NCBI RefSeq assembly: GCF_036226885.1
Contig: NZ_CP109027.1
Location: 8,432,001-8,496,000 of the forward strand
DNA length: 64,000 bases
Source of the DNA: Streptomyces sp. NBC_00663
GTDB lineage: Bacteria > Actinomycetota > Actinomycetes > Streptomycetales > Streptomycetaceae
Direction of reading: 5' to 3'
Part shown: piece by piece, positions 9,110-17,015 of the stretch
Position numbering within the stretch: the stretch's first letter is position 1
Layout of the letters: every line of letters starts with the position of its first letter
The notes under the pieces: model-generated
What the model was told of the DNA's origin: nothing
What the model saw: only the letters and a program-made list of their open reading frames with translations
The model's database searches: none
Position numbers and translations under genes: made by a program

Positions 9110-9586
9110 TCAGTTCCGGGCCGCGCGGCCGATCGACTCCACCAGCGGCAACAGCCGGTGCGGCACGCGCTCGCGCAGCGCCACCTCGGTGCGGGTGCGG
9201 ACCACACCCGGCAGGCTGATCACCTTCTGGATCACGTCCTCCAGATGCGCGTTGTCCCGCGCCACCACCCGCGTCAGCAGATCACCGCCGCCCGCGATCG
9301 AGAAGGCCTCGACGATCTCCGGCACGGCGGCCAGCGCCTCGCCCACGTCGTCGAGGCGGCCCTGGGTGACCTCGATGTGCACGAACGCCAGCACCGGGTG
9401 ACCCAGGGCGGCGGGGGAGAGCGACGGACCGGTGCCGGTGATCACACCGTCCCGCTCCAGCCGGTCCAGTCGGGCTTGCAGCGTGCCGCGCGCGACCCCG
9501 AGGACGCGGGCGTACTCGCGCACGCTCGTGCGGGGCTGCTCAAGCAGCAGCCGCAGGATGCGGGTGTCGAGCTCGTCGACGGCCAT
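9110..9586 (-). CDS. Lrp/AsnC-family transcriptional regulator
   Basis: This 158-residue regulator has the Lrp N terminus (MAVDELDTRILRLLLEQPR), a helix-turn-helix over about residues 20-50 (VREYARVLGVARGTLQARLDRLE) and a C-terminal RAM ligand domain (FVHIEVTQGR, IAGGGDLLTRVVA, LPGVVRTRTEVAL). Start 9586 is fixed by AAGGAGG 9 nt upstream; a much longer open frame upstream is only GC-rich read-through. It is first in the apparent asnC-HAD-carboxylase transcript and divergent from the FUSC gene at 9710. A CCATT/AATGG repeat in the gap may be its site. The effector is probably an amino acid or similar small molecule. Confidence 0.93.
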   Translation of the reverse strand: MAVDELDTRILRLLLEQPRTSVREYARVLGVARGTLQARLDRLERDGVITGTGPSLSPAALGHPVLAFVHIEVTQGRLDDVGEALAAVPEIVEAFSIAGGGDLLTRVVARDNAHLEDVIQKVISLPGVVRTRTEVALRERVPHRLLPLVESIGRAARN

Positions 9587-9641
9587 GGTGCCCGGCCTCC
9601 TTGAGTGTGGTCCGTTGGCTCGCCGATGGACGACCTCGGTC

Positions 9642-9661
9642 CCATTTGTCTGTGCCAATGG
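9642..9661. promoter_or_regulatory. Inverted repeat CCATT-N10-AATGG in divergent promoter region
   Basis: Perfect 5-bp arms sit midway between the AsnC gene and the FUSC gene, with an AT-richer stretch around them. The position fits an autoregulatory AsnC operator. The arms are short, so chance is possible. Confidence 0.35.
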
Positions 9662-9709
9662 CCCAGCATATTCGACGCCACTTGAGCCAGGCGCGACACC
9701 GATGCTGCA

Positions 9710-11269
9710 ATGAGGCTGTCGATGGCGCTGCGGACCCCGCGGCGCCTTTTGCATGTCGGGACACAGCAGGGGCGGTCGGTAGTGCTGAAGAGGGTGTTCG
9801 TGGCTCCGGACCCGGGGCGGACGCGGCTGCGTTTCGCGGCCCGGGCCGTCCTCGGTATCGGGCTCGCGGTGGTCGTGTGCGGTCTCGCCGGGCACTCTCT
9901 CGTCGGCGCCGTCACCGGCGGGCTCGCCGCGCTGCTCGCCCTGTTCACCGTCACCGACGCCACCGTGCGCGGACAGGCGGTCACCACCGCGCTGCTGCCC
10001 GCCGTGGGCCTGCCCGTGCTGGCCGCGGCGGCCGAACTGCACGACCACCCCGTCGCCCGCGACCTCACCTTCCTCGCCGTGATCGGCGCGGGCGTGTACG
10101 CGCGCCGCTGGGGCCCGCGCGGGCACAGCCTCGGCGTGTTCGCGTTCATGACCTTCTTCGTCGCGCAGTTCCTGCACGCCACCACCGACCGGCTGCCCGA
10201 GCTGTACGCCGCCGTCCTGCTCTCCGTGGCCACCGCCGCGGCCGTGCGCTTCGGCCTGTGGTGCTACGAACGCAGGCTGCCCCCGGCCCCGGTCGCCGCC
10301 CCGCCCGCCGGCACCGGACTCGCCCGGGTGACCACCCGGCAGGCCGTCCAGGCGACCGTCGGCGCGGCCTTCGCGCTCGTCGTGGGCCAGCTGGTGTCCG
10401 GCGAGCGCTGGTACTGGGCCGTCGGCGCCACCTGGTGGGTCTTCGTCAACACCGCCTCGCGCGGCGAGACCCTCGTCCGCGGCTTCCGTCGCGTCCTCGG
10501 CACCGTCATCGGCATCGGCCTCGGCCTGCTCGTCGCCGTACCGCTGGACGGCGCCGGGCTCCCCACGGCTGTGCTCCTCGCCGCCTGCGTCTTCGGGATC
10601 TTCTACACGGCCGCGATCTCGTACACCTGGATGATGCTCTGCGTCACCGTCCTCGCCGAACTGCTCTACGGCCTCCTCGGCGTCCTCACCCCGGGCCTGC
10701 TCGCGCTGCGCCTGGCGGAGACCGGCATCGGGGCGCTCGGCGCGGCCCTCGCCGTGCTGTTCGTGCTGCCCGTGACCACTCACACCACCACCGACGCCTG
10801 GATCCAGCGCGCCCTGCGCTGTGTCCACGCCTGCACCGCCGAGGCCGCCGCCCGCCTCGCCGGCACCCCGGACGCCGACCCGGCCCCGCGCGTGGCCGAA
10901 CTGGAGCAGCTGCTGGCCAGGGTCCGGCTCTCCGTCGCCCCGCTGGTGCACCCACTGAACCCGATGCTCGGCCGCAAGCGGCGCGCCCGCCGGGTGCTCG
11001 CCCTGCTCGACGACTGCGCCCGCGAGATCCGCGGCCTGGTCGCCGTCGCCGCCGACCCCGAGGCCTCGCACGACGCCCGCCTGGCCGCCGCCTGCTGGCG
11101 GGTGGAGACCGCGGTCGAGGCGCTGACGGGCGGAAAGCACCTGGCACTCCCGGACCAGCCGGCCGCCGAGGAGCCCGCCCTGGCCCATCTGCACGGCCTG
11201 GAACGCGCACTCGCCGACCTGGCGGCCCCGCTACGGGCCCCGTCCGGCTCGCCACTGGTAGGGGCCTGA
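9710..11269 (+). CDS. FUSC-family (aromatic-acid-exporter-like) membrane protein
   Basis: This 519-residue integral membrane protein has two blocks of hydrophobic helices (about residues 45-180 and 205-345), each followed by a soluble helical region. That is the layout of FUSC/YccS/aromatic acid exporter proteins. The central FYTAAISYTWMMLCVTVLAELLYG segment and the GTVIGIGLGLL helix fit the second FUSC half. The C-terminal ~170 residues are helical and charged. Such proteins are thought to export aromatic or other organic acids, but function is rarely proved. ATG 9710 is the first start; GTG codons near 9779-9781 are alternatives because the first 25 residues look non-conserved. The gene is divergent from the AsnC gene, which may control it. 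Confidence 0.82.
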   Translation: MRLSMALRTPRRLLHVGTQQGRSVVLKRVFVAPDPGRTRLRFAARAVLGIGLAVVVCGLAGHSLVGAVTGGLAALLALFTVTDATVRGQAVTTALLPAVGLPVLAAAAELHDHPVARDLTFLAVIGAGVYARRWGPRGHSLGVFAFMTFFVAQFLHATTDRLPELYAAVLLSVATAAAVRFGLWCYERRLPPAPVAAPPAGTGLARVTTRQAVQATVGAAFALVVGQLVSGERWYWAVGATWWVFVNTASRGETLVRGFRRVLGTVIGIGLGLLVAVPLDGAGLPTAVLLAACVFGIFYTAAISYTWMMLCVTVLAELLYGLLGVLTPGLLALRLAETGIGALGAALAVLFVLPVTTHTTTDAWIQRALRCVHACTAEAAARLAGTPDADPAPRVAELEQLLARVRLSVAPLVHPLNPMLGRKRRARRVLALLDDCAREIRGLVAVAADPEASHDARLAAACWRVETAVEALTGGKHLALPDQPAAEEPALAHLHGLERALADLAAPLRAPSGSPLVGA

Positions 11270-11301
11270 CGGCTCCGCGGGTCCACGAAAGGCCGGCCCG
11301 C

Positions 11302-11345
11302 GGGCAGACCACAGGCAGAGCACGGGCAGACCGAAGGCAGACCGC
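11302..11345 (+). repeat. 22-bp imperfect direct repeat, two copies
   Basis: Two adjacent 22-bp units beginning GGGCAGACC differ at only a few bases. They start 33 nt after the FUSC stop codon, another short tandem array at a gene 3' end in this window. Confidence 0.6.
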
Positions 11346-11401
11346 GGGGCAGGTTGTTCCGGTGATCTGCGCGGTGGATGAAATCCTCGTCGTATGGTCC
11401 G

Positions 11402-11417
11402 CATGGTCTAGACCGCT
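11402..11417. promoter_or_regulatory. DasR-like operator (dre) with core TGGTCTAGACC
   Basis: CATGGTCTAGACCGCT matches the known DasR responsive element consensus (ACTGGTCTAGACCACT) at 13 of 16 positions, with the palindromic core intact. DasR is the GntR-type repressor of N-acetylglucosamine metabolism in streptomycetes. The site lies 44 bp upstream of the preferred lactonase start, where it could block transcription. The TCTAGA core is rare in such GC-rich DNA. Confidence 0.65.
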
Positions 11418-11460
11418 GCTACCGTCAGCCCCCATGGCACAGGACCGAGAGGGGACAGCG

Positions 11461-12510
11461 GTGGCAGACGGCGGCGGGTGGCAGCGGAGGGCCTTCATCG
11501 GCTCGTTCACGGCGGCCGGAGGCCCCGGCATCGTGGCAGCGGCCGTGGCTCCGGACACCGGCGCGCTCACGCTCCTGGGCAGCCTCGACGGCCTGTCCGA
11601 CCCCTCGTACCTGGCCCTGGCGCCGGACGGGGACACGCTCTACGCGGTCAGCGAGACCGCCGAGGGCACGGTGGCCGCCTACCGGGTCACCGGCGACCGG
11701 CCCGAACCCGTCGGCCGTCCGGTGCGGGTCGGCGGCGGGCCCACCCACCTCGGCCTGTACGACGGCCACGTCCTGACCGCCGACTACGGCTCCGGCAGCG
11801 TCACCGCCGTGCCGCTCCGCCCCGACGGCGGCCTCGCGGGCCCCGCCTCCGGCGCACTGCGCCACACCGGCGCGGGCCCGCACACCCGGCGCCAGCAGAG
11901 CCCGCACGCCCACCAGGTGCAGGCCGACCCGAGCGGGCGGTGGATCGTCAGCGTCGACCTCGGCACCGACTCCGTCCGCGTGTGCACGCTGGCCGACGGG
12001 ACCCCGGACCTGCACCGCGAGATCGCGCTGCGCCCCGGTTCAGGCCCGCGGCACCTCGCCTTCCACCCGGACGGCGCCCACGCCTACGTCGTGAACGAAC
12101 TCGCCCCGACCGTCACCGTCTGCCGCTGGGACGTCTCCGACGGCCTGCTGAAGCCGCTGACGGAGGTGCAGGTGCTGGCGGACGCCCCGGCCGGCGACGC
12201 CTACCCCTCAGGCATCGTCGTCTCGCCCGACGGCCGCTTCGTGTGGACCGCCACCCGCGGCGAGGACGTCCTGTCCACGTTCGCCGTCGACGGCGACGAG
12301 CTGCGCCTCCTCGCCACCGTGCCGTGCGGCGGCCACTGGCCGCGGGCCATCGCCGAGTCGGGCGGGTATCTGTACGTCGCCAACGAGCGCTCCGGCGACG
12401 TGACCTGGTTCGCCCTCGACCCGGAGACGGGGCTGCCACGCCGGGGCACCGCGGGGTCGGGCCCGGCTTCGGTGAAGGTGCCGGCGGCGTCCTGCGTGGT
12501 GCTCGGCTGA
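11461..12510 (+). CDS. Lactonase, 6-phosphogluconolactonase-like beta-propeller
   Basis: This 349-residue protein has the seven-bladed propeller repeats of the YbhE/Pgl lactonase family: FIGSFTA at the N terminus, repeated SPDG/HPDG loops (LAPDGDTLYAV, HPDGAHAYVVNE, SPDGRFVWTA) and GGHWPRAIA near the C terminus. The likely role is hydrolysis of a sugar lactone such as 6-phosphogluconolactone, in the cytoplasm. GTG 11461 is preferred because GAGAGGGGA lies just upstream; ATG 11434 is in frame but lacks a ribosome site. A DasR-like box precedes it, so aminosugar control is possible. The stop codon falls inside the first unit of a 32-bp tandem repeat. Confidence 0.88.
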   Translation: MADGGGWQRRAFIGSFTAAGGPGIVAAAVAPDTGALTLLGSLDGLSDPSYLALAPDGDTLYAVSETAEGTVAAYRVTGDRPEPVGRPVRVGGGPTHLGLYDGHVLTADYGSGSVTAVPLRPDGGLAGPASGALRHTGAGPHTRRQQSPHAHQVQADPSGRWIVSVDLGTDSVRVCTLADGTPDLHREIALRPGSGPRHLAFHPDGAHAYVVNELAPTVTVCRWDVSDGLLKPLTEVQVLADAPAGDAYPSGIVVSPDGRFVWTATRGEDVLSTFAVDGDELRLLATVPCGGHWPRAIAESGGYLYVANERSGDVTWFALDPETGLPRRGTAGSGPASVKVPAASCVVLG

Positions 12511-12626
12511 CTCCTGAGCGCGGTGTCGGATGCTTTGGCTGACTCCTGAGCGCGGTGCCGGATGCCTTGGCTGAATCCCGAGTGTGCCGCCGGATGCCTT
12601 GGCTGGTCCCGAGCACGGGTGCCTTA
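12505..12626 (+). repeat. 32-bp tandem repeat, about 3.7 copies, starting at a stop codon
   Basis: Units start at 12505, 12537 and 12569, each beginning GGCTGA, with a partial fourth at 12601. The first unit contains the last Gly codon and TGA of the lactonase gene. Units differ by a few substitutions, the last being most diverged. Confidence 0.85.
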
Positions 12627-12629
12627 TGC

Positions 12630-12667
12630 CGAAGGGCCCGCCTCCCGTACTGGGAGCGGGCCCTTCG
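12630..12667. terminator. Hairpin terminator between convergent genes
   Basis: A 16-bp stem (CGAAGGGCCCGC plus CTCCC and its complement, one bulged C) encloses a 5-nt loop. It lies between the lactonase (+) and the CbiX-like gene (-) and could serve both. There is no strong T-tract, as is common in streptomycetes. Confidence 0.75.
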
Positions 12668-12719
12668 GCGGTGCGTGCGGTCGTGCGGCGGTGCGGCGGT
12701 GCCTGCGGTCGTGCCTGCC

Positions 12720-13640
12720 TCAGCGCGTCGGGGCGCCCTGAGGCTGCTGCGGCGCGATGCCCAGCGCCGTCGTGTACTTCGCCAGCGCGAGCTTGCCGAT
12801 CGCCGGGTAGGGGCCGAGCGCCTCGGCGGCGGAGCAGCCCGCCTCCTTGGCCGCCTCCTCGATCAGACCCGGGTCGATCTCCGGCCCTATCAGGTAGGGC
12901 GCCAGCGCCAGCTGCTGCGAACCCGAGGCGCGCAGCTGCTCGGCCACGGAGGAGATCGAGCCCTCCTGGTCGAGGGCGGCCGCCATCACCGGCACGGCGA
13001 GGCGCGCGGCGAGCAGCATGCCGGTGATCCCGGCCGCCTGCACGGCCTCGTCACCGCCCACGGAGGCCAGGATGATGCCGTCCGCGGCGGTCGCCACGGT
13101 GAACAGCCGGGCGCGGTCGGCGCGGGCCAGACCGGCCTCGGACAGCCGCACGTGCAGCGCCTCGGCGAGCAGCGGGTGCGGGCCGAGCACATCGGTGAGG
13201 TCGGCCGCGACACGGCTGTCCATCACGGCCTGGCGGACCACCCGCAGCAGCGCGCTGTCCGGACCGGCCAGCAGCGGCACGACGACGGCGACGGGACCCT
13301 CGGGCTCCTTGACGTCGAGTCCCGCGGCCCTGGCCTGCTCGAACCGGGCCGTGCGCTCCTCGGCGGCGTGCGCGAGCACGGACTGGAGCGTGGGGAACTC
13401 CGCGTCGTCCCCGTCGAGGTAGCCGATCCGCGCGTCGAGGCCGGGGAGCTCGGAGCGGGCGATGCTCACGACCTCCTCGGCGAGGCTGCGCGTGGCAGCG
13501 CTCGGCGTGCCCGGCACCGCGAGGACAAGCGCGGGCGCGCCCTCGGGAGCCGCCAGCGGCTCGGGACGGCGGTGCCGTCCGGGCTGGCGGGGGCGCGGCA
13601 TTCGTACTGGCAGGCCGGCGGGCCCAGTGGGGGAGCTCAT
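12720..13640 (-). CDS. CbiX/sirohydrochlorin-chelatase-like protein lacking the usual active-site His
   Basis: This 306-residue protein has the two-lobed alpha/beta fold signature of the CbiX/sirohydrochlorin ferrochelatase family, with VAVVVPLLAGPDSALLRVVRQ ending the first lobe and LALAPYLIGP in the second. Family enzymes insert Co or Fe into sirohydrochlorin using a His in a V-G-H-G-S motif at the first strand. Here the equivalent strand reads LVLAVPGTP, with Pro where His is expected, and the metal-binding His after the mid-strand is also not evident. The N-terminal 30 residues are Pro/Arg rich. It may be a degenerate paralogue with another role. ATG 13640 gives the full frame. Confidence 0.75.
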   Translation of the reverse strand: MSSPTGPAGLPVRMPRPRQPGRHRRPEPLAAPEGAPALVLAVPGTPSAATRSLAEEVVSIARSELPGLDARIGYLDGDDAEFPTLQSVLAHAAEERTARFEQARAAGLDVKEPEGPVAVVVPLLAGPDSALLRVVRQAVMDSRVAADLTDVLGPHPLLAEALHVRLSEAGLARADRARLFTVATAADGIILASVGGDEAVQAAGITGMLLAARLAVPVMAAALDQEGSISSVAEQLRASGSQQLALAPYLIGPEIDPGLIEEAAKEAGCSAAEALGPYPAIGKLALAKYTTALGIAPQQPQGAPTR

Positions 13641-13759
13641 GGCGCCGCATGTTACTGGCTTACTGGGCTTCCCTGTTCGGGGAGGGTGCAGGTGAGCGGT
13701 ATCCGTCCGGTTTTGTCTGATGAGTTACGTACGGATCGGAAGCGGGCGCCCTGTCGGGA

Positions 13760-14911
13760 TCAGTCGCCCGTTCCGGTCATCACGTGCACCATCGACGCAT
13801 CACTCGGCAGAGTGAGCGCCCCGGTCGCCAGGTCGGTCGCGATCCGCACGGCCCCGTGCAACGGATCCCCGGCGGCGGCGACCCGGCGCGCGTGCGGCAG
13901 CCTCTTCGCCAACTCCTCCTCCAGGGGTACGAGGAGCGGGGCGCCCATCCTGAACAGCCCGCCGGTGACGGCCACGTGGGGTTCTCCGGCGGGCGGACAG
14001 ACCGCCGCCGCCGACTCGGCCATGTGCCGGGCCGCCTCGCGCAGGATGCCGGCGGCCACCGGGTCGTCGTCCGCGCAGGCGGCGACCTGTGGCGCGAAGG
14101 AGGCGAGGACGGCGGGCCGGTCCGGTCGCGGATAGAGCCGCCCCGGCAGCCCGGCCATCGGGCCGAACTCGCCCTCGGCGCGGGCCAGCAGCCCGGCGGA
14201 ACCCCCCGGCCGCCCGTCGTACGCCCGCAGGGCCGCCTCCAGCCCCGCCCGGCCGATCCAGGCGCCGCTGCCGCAGTCGCCGAGGAGATGCCCCCAGCCG
14301 TCGGCACGACGCCAGCCGGTCAGATCCGTGCCGATGGCGATGAGCCCCGTACCGCCCGCGACCACGGCACCCGGCGTCGGCCCGAGGGCACCCACATAGG
14401 CGGTGACGGCGTCGGCGACGAGCGCGATCGGCCCGATCCCGAACTCCCGCCGCAGGGCACCCGGGAGCTCGGCGCGCAGGGCTTCGCCCAGCGTGGTCAG
14501 CCCGGCGGCCCCGACAACCGCCGCCCGCAACCGAGTCACCTGGGCCTCTGCGGCCAACTCCCGGACCATCGGCACCAGTTGTTCCATCAGGTGCACCGGG
14601 TCGATACCCCGCGCGCCCGTACGCACCGGCACGCGCGACTCCCGCAGGCCCAACGCGCCGCGCTCCGCCGTACCGACGGCGACGCGGAGACCGGAGCCAC
14701 CGGAGTCGACCGCGAGGATGCCCGGGTCGGCCGGGTCCGGGACACGTCTGTCACCACCCGGGTCGGCCGGGTCCGGGAGACCCCTGGCGTCGCCCGGGTG
14801 GGCCGGGTCCGGGAGGCCCCCGTCGTCACCCGGGTCGGCCGGGATCGGGAGGTCCCTGTCACCACCCATGCCGGTCGCAAGTCCCCCGTCGCCGGCTCCC
14901 GTTGCGGTCAC
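13760..14911 (-). CDS. BadF/BadG/BcrA-type ATPase, N-acetylglucosamine-kinase-like, with N-terminal DP-rich repeats
   Basis: The core from about residue 64 (ILAVDSGGSGLRVAVG, the phosphate-1 loop) is an actin-like ATPase of the BadF/eukaryotic NagK family, with VVAGGTGLIAIG, GWGHLLGDCGSGAWIGR and a C-terminal VTGGLF motif. The likely reaction is ATP-dependent phosphorylation of N-acetylglucosamine or a similar sugar. Before it lie four 12-residue repeats of the type LPDPADPGDDGG, encoded by a 36-bp tandem repeat. No in-frame start lies between the repeats and the core, so they should be translated. GTG 14911 overlaps the ung stop as GTGA, suggesting translational coupling; ATG at codon 15 is an alternative. 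Confidence 0.84.
   Translation of the reverse strand: MTATGAGDGGLATGMGGDRDLPIPADPGDDGGLPDPAHPGDARGLPDPADPGGDRRVPDPADPGILAVDSGGSGLRVAVGTAERGALGLRESRVPVRTGARGIDPVHLMEQLVPMVRELAAEAQVTRLRAAVVGAAGLTTLGEALRAELPGALRREFGIGPIALVADAVTAYVGALGPTPGAVVAGGTGLIAIGTDLTGWRRADGWGHLLGDCGSGAWIGRAGLEAALRAYDGRPGGSAGLLARAEGEFGPMAGLPGRLYPRPDRPAVLASFAPQVAACADDDPVAAGILREAARHMAESAAAVCPPAGEPHVAVTGGLFRMGAPLLVPLEEELAKRLPHARRVAAAGDPLHGAVRIATDLATGALTLPSDASMVHVMTGTGD
14721..14864 (-). repeat. 36-bp in-frame tandem repeat, 4 copies, in the kinase N terminus
   Basis: Units start at 14721, 14757, 14793 and 14829 (plus-strand coordinates), each opening CCCGGGTSGGCCGGG. The period is a multiple of three, so copy-number change keeps the kinase frame and adds or removes 12 residues. 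Confidence 0.88.
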
Positions 14912-15585
14912 GGCAGACGCCAGTCCACCGGTTGCCCTCCCTGACGGACCAGCAGGTCGTTGGCCCGGCTGAACGGTCGGGAACCGAAGAAGCCGCGGTC
15001 CGCCGACATGGGGGAGGGGTGGGCCGACTCCACGGACGGCAGATCACCGAGGAGCGGTCGCAGATTGCGGGCGTCGCGGCCCCACAGGATCGACACCAGC
15101 GGCTTGCCGCGTGCGGCCAGCGCCCGTATCGCCTGCTCGGTGACCTCCTCCCAGCCCTTGCCGCGGTGCGCGGCCGGCTGACGCGGGGCCGTGGTGAGCG
15201 CCCTGTTGAGCAGCAGCACGCCCTGCTGGGTCCACGGCGTCAGATCGCCGTTGGAAGGCTGCGGCAGCCCCAGGTCGGTGTTGAGCTCGCGGTAGATGTT
15301 GATCAGGCTGCCGGGCAGCGGACGCACCTCCGGCGCGACCGAGAACGACAGGCCCACCGCGTGCCCGGGCGTCGGGTACGGGTCCTGTCCGACGATCAGG
15401 ACGCGGACCTCGTCGAAGGGTTGCTGGAAAGCCCGTAGGACGTTGGATCCGGCCGGGAGATAGGTGCGTCCCGCGGCGATCTCCGTCCGCAGGAAGTCGC
15501 CCATCTCGGCGATCCGTCCGGCGACGGGTTCCAGGGCCTTCGCCCAGCCCGGTTCGACGATTTCATGCAAGGGTCGTGGTGCCAC
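14908..15585 (-). CDS. ung: Uracil-DNA glycosylase, family 1
   Basis: This 225-residue enzyme excises uracil from DNA, the first step of base excision repair of deaminated cytosine. Motif A GQDPYPTPGHAVGLSF carries the catalytic Asp (about residue 68), LLLNRALT provides the uracil-reading Asn, and HPSPMS holds the catalytic His. The length is typical. GTG 15585 is preferred because AGGGTG lies 6 nt upstream; GTG 15594 is also in frame. The stop overlaps the GTG of the kinase gene by 4 bp. The partnership with a sugar kinase looks positional rather than functional. Confidence 0.96.
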   Translation of the reverse strand: MAPRPLHEIVEPGWAKALEPVAGRIAEMGDFLRTEIAAGRTYLPAGSNVLRAFQQPFDEVRVLIVGQDPYPTPGHAVGLSFSVAPEVRPLPGSLINIYRELNTDLGLPQPSNGDLTPWTQQGVLLLNRALTTAPRQPAAHRGKGWEEVTEQAIRALAARGKPLVSILWGRDARNLRPLLGDLPSVESAHPSPMSADRGFFGSRPFSRANDLLVRQGGQPVDWRLP

Positions 15586-15658
15586 GGGCGTCACCCTACT
15601 GCCGTACGGGCAGCGGCGATCAACCGGTGGCCAAGGCCCGGTGGTTCCCCCTCGTGGC

Positions 15659-16744
15659 TCATCCCACCACCGCGGCCCGCACGCACAGCACGTCCGGCAG
15701 ATGCGAGGCGAGCTGCTGCCAGTTGTCGCCGTCGTCGGCCGAGGCGAACACCTCGCCGTTGCGGTTGCCGAAGTACACCCCGGCCGGATCCGCGTCGTCG
15801 GTGCAGAGCGCGTCCCGCAGCACCGTGCCGTAGTGGTCGCCCTGCGGCAGCCCCGCGGACAGCGGCTCCCAGCTCTTGCCCGCGTCCGTCGTACGGAAGA
15901 CCCGGCAGCGGTGGTCGGCGGGGACACGGTCCGCGTCGGCGTTGATCGGGAACACGTACGCCGTGTCACCGCGGCGCGGGTGGACGGCCATCGCGAAGCC
16001 GAAGGTGGACGGCAGCCCCTCGCCGATGTCGGTCCAGTGCGCTCCCGCGTCGTCACTGCGGTAGACGCCCCAGTGGTTCTGGAGGTACAGCCGGTCCGGG
16101 GTCACCGGGTCCTGGGCGACCTTGTGCACGCACTGCCCGAACTCCGGGTCGGGATCGGGCAGGAACACCGCGGAGACACCGGAGTTGGAGGGCGCCCAGC
16201 TCGCGCCGCCGTCGGACGTCCTGAACACCCCGGCCGTCGACACGGCGACCGTCACCGCCTGTGGATCGCGCTTGTCCGTCACGACCGTGTGCAGCCCTTC
16301 GCCGCCGCCGCCCGGGACCCACTTCGACCGGGTCGGGTGCTCCCACAGCGGGCGGACCAGTGTGAACGTCTCCCCGCGGTCCTCGGAGCGGTACAGCGCG
16401 GCCGGTTCCGTGCCCGCGTAGACCACGTCCGGCTCCGCCGCCGCCGGATGCAGTTGCCACACGCGCTCCAGCGAGGCGCCCGTGTCCTTCGGGAACTTGA
16501 CGGCGGGCTGGGCCGGTTCGGTCCAGGTCCGGCCGAGGTCGTCGGAGTGGAACACCGACGGCCCCCAGTGCGCGCTGTCGCCGCCCGCCAGCAGGCGTGG
16601 CCGCTCACCCCGGGTGTCGATCGCGACCGAATACACGGCCTGCGCGTTGAAATACGGACTCTCGTCGAACTCCCAGGTCCCACCCCGCCTGCGCCCGATG
16701 AACAGGCCCTTGCGGGTCCCTACGGCGAGCAGTACCTCGGTCAT
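15659..16744 (-). CDS. BNR/Asp-box repeat beta-propeller (sialidase-like fold)
   Basis: This 361-residue protein has repeated Asp-box-like motifs S-x-D-x-G-x-x-W (SDDLGRTWTEP, SEDRGETFTLV, SDGGASWAP, SDDAGAHWTDI, TDAGKSWEPL, ADDGDNWQQL), the hallmark of sialidase/Vps10-type propellers. The N terminus MTEVLLAVGTRKGLFIGRR has no signal peptide, so it is probably cytoplasmic. The arginine triad of true sialidases is not evident, so enzyme activity is not claimed. ATG 16744 follows GGAGGTGA with ideal spacing; GTG 16753 overlaps the ribosome site. It lies 73 bp upstream of ung on the same strand. Confidence 0.8.
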   Translation of the reverse strand: MTEVLLAVGTRKGLFIGRRRGGTWEFDESPYFNAQAVYSVAIDTRGERPRLLAGGDSAHWGPSVFHSDDLGRTWTEPAQPAVKFPKDTGASLERVWQLHPAAAEPDVVYAGTEPAALYRSEDRGETFTLVRPLWEHPTRSKWVPGGGGEGLHTVVTDKRDPQAVTVAVSTAGVFRTSDGGASWAPSNSGVSAVFLPDPDPEFGQCVHKVAQDPVTPDRLYLQNHWGVYRSDDAGAHWTDIGEGLPSTFGFAMAVHPRRGDTAYVFPINADADRVPADHRCRVFRTTDAGKSWEPLSAGLPQGDHYGTVLRDALCTDDADPAGVYFGNRNGEVFASADDGDNWQQLASHLPDVLCVRAAVVG

Positions 16745-17015
16745 GCCGATCACCTCCGCGACGTCCTTGTCTCAGATATCGGCCAGTCTGCACCCAGCCA
16801 CTGACAGTCACCCCTGGAAAGGGCTCCGTCGCAGGTCAGGGCGGTGATGGTAGCTCGTGTCGGCGATCTGTGGGCGGCTTTCGCGAAGACCGGGCGGGGG
16901 TGCGGGGCCTGTGCGACGGTCGAGGCGTGGGGACTCGCCGTGAGCACCTCGGCGACGTCCCCCGTATGGAAGGGCGGCCCGGCATGTTCATGCGCTCATG
17001 AGGAGGAAGCCTTCG
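16745..17015. other. Intergenic region between divergent genes, no confident gene
   Basis: This 271-bp gap holds the divergent promoters of the BNR protein (minus) and the Rv1733c-like protein (plus). I see no clear -35/-10 pair or palindrome. Open frames across it lack ribosome sites. Confidence 0.6.

Noticed and set aside
9587..11194. Long N-terminal extension of the AsnC regulator
   Set aside because: It is low-complexity antisense of the FUSC gene; AAGGAGG sits right before ATG 9586.
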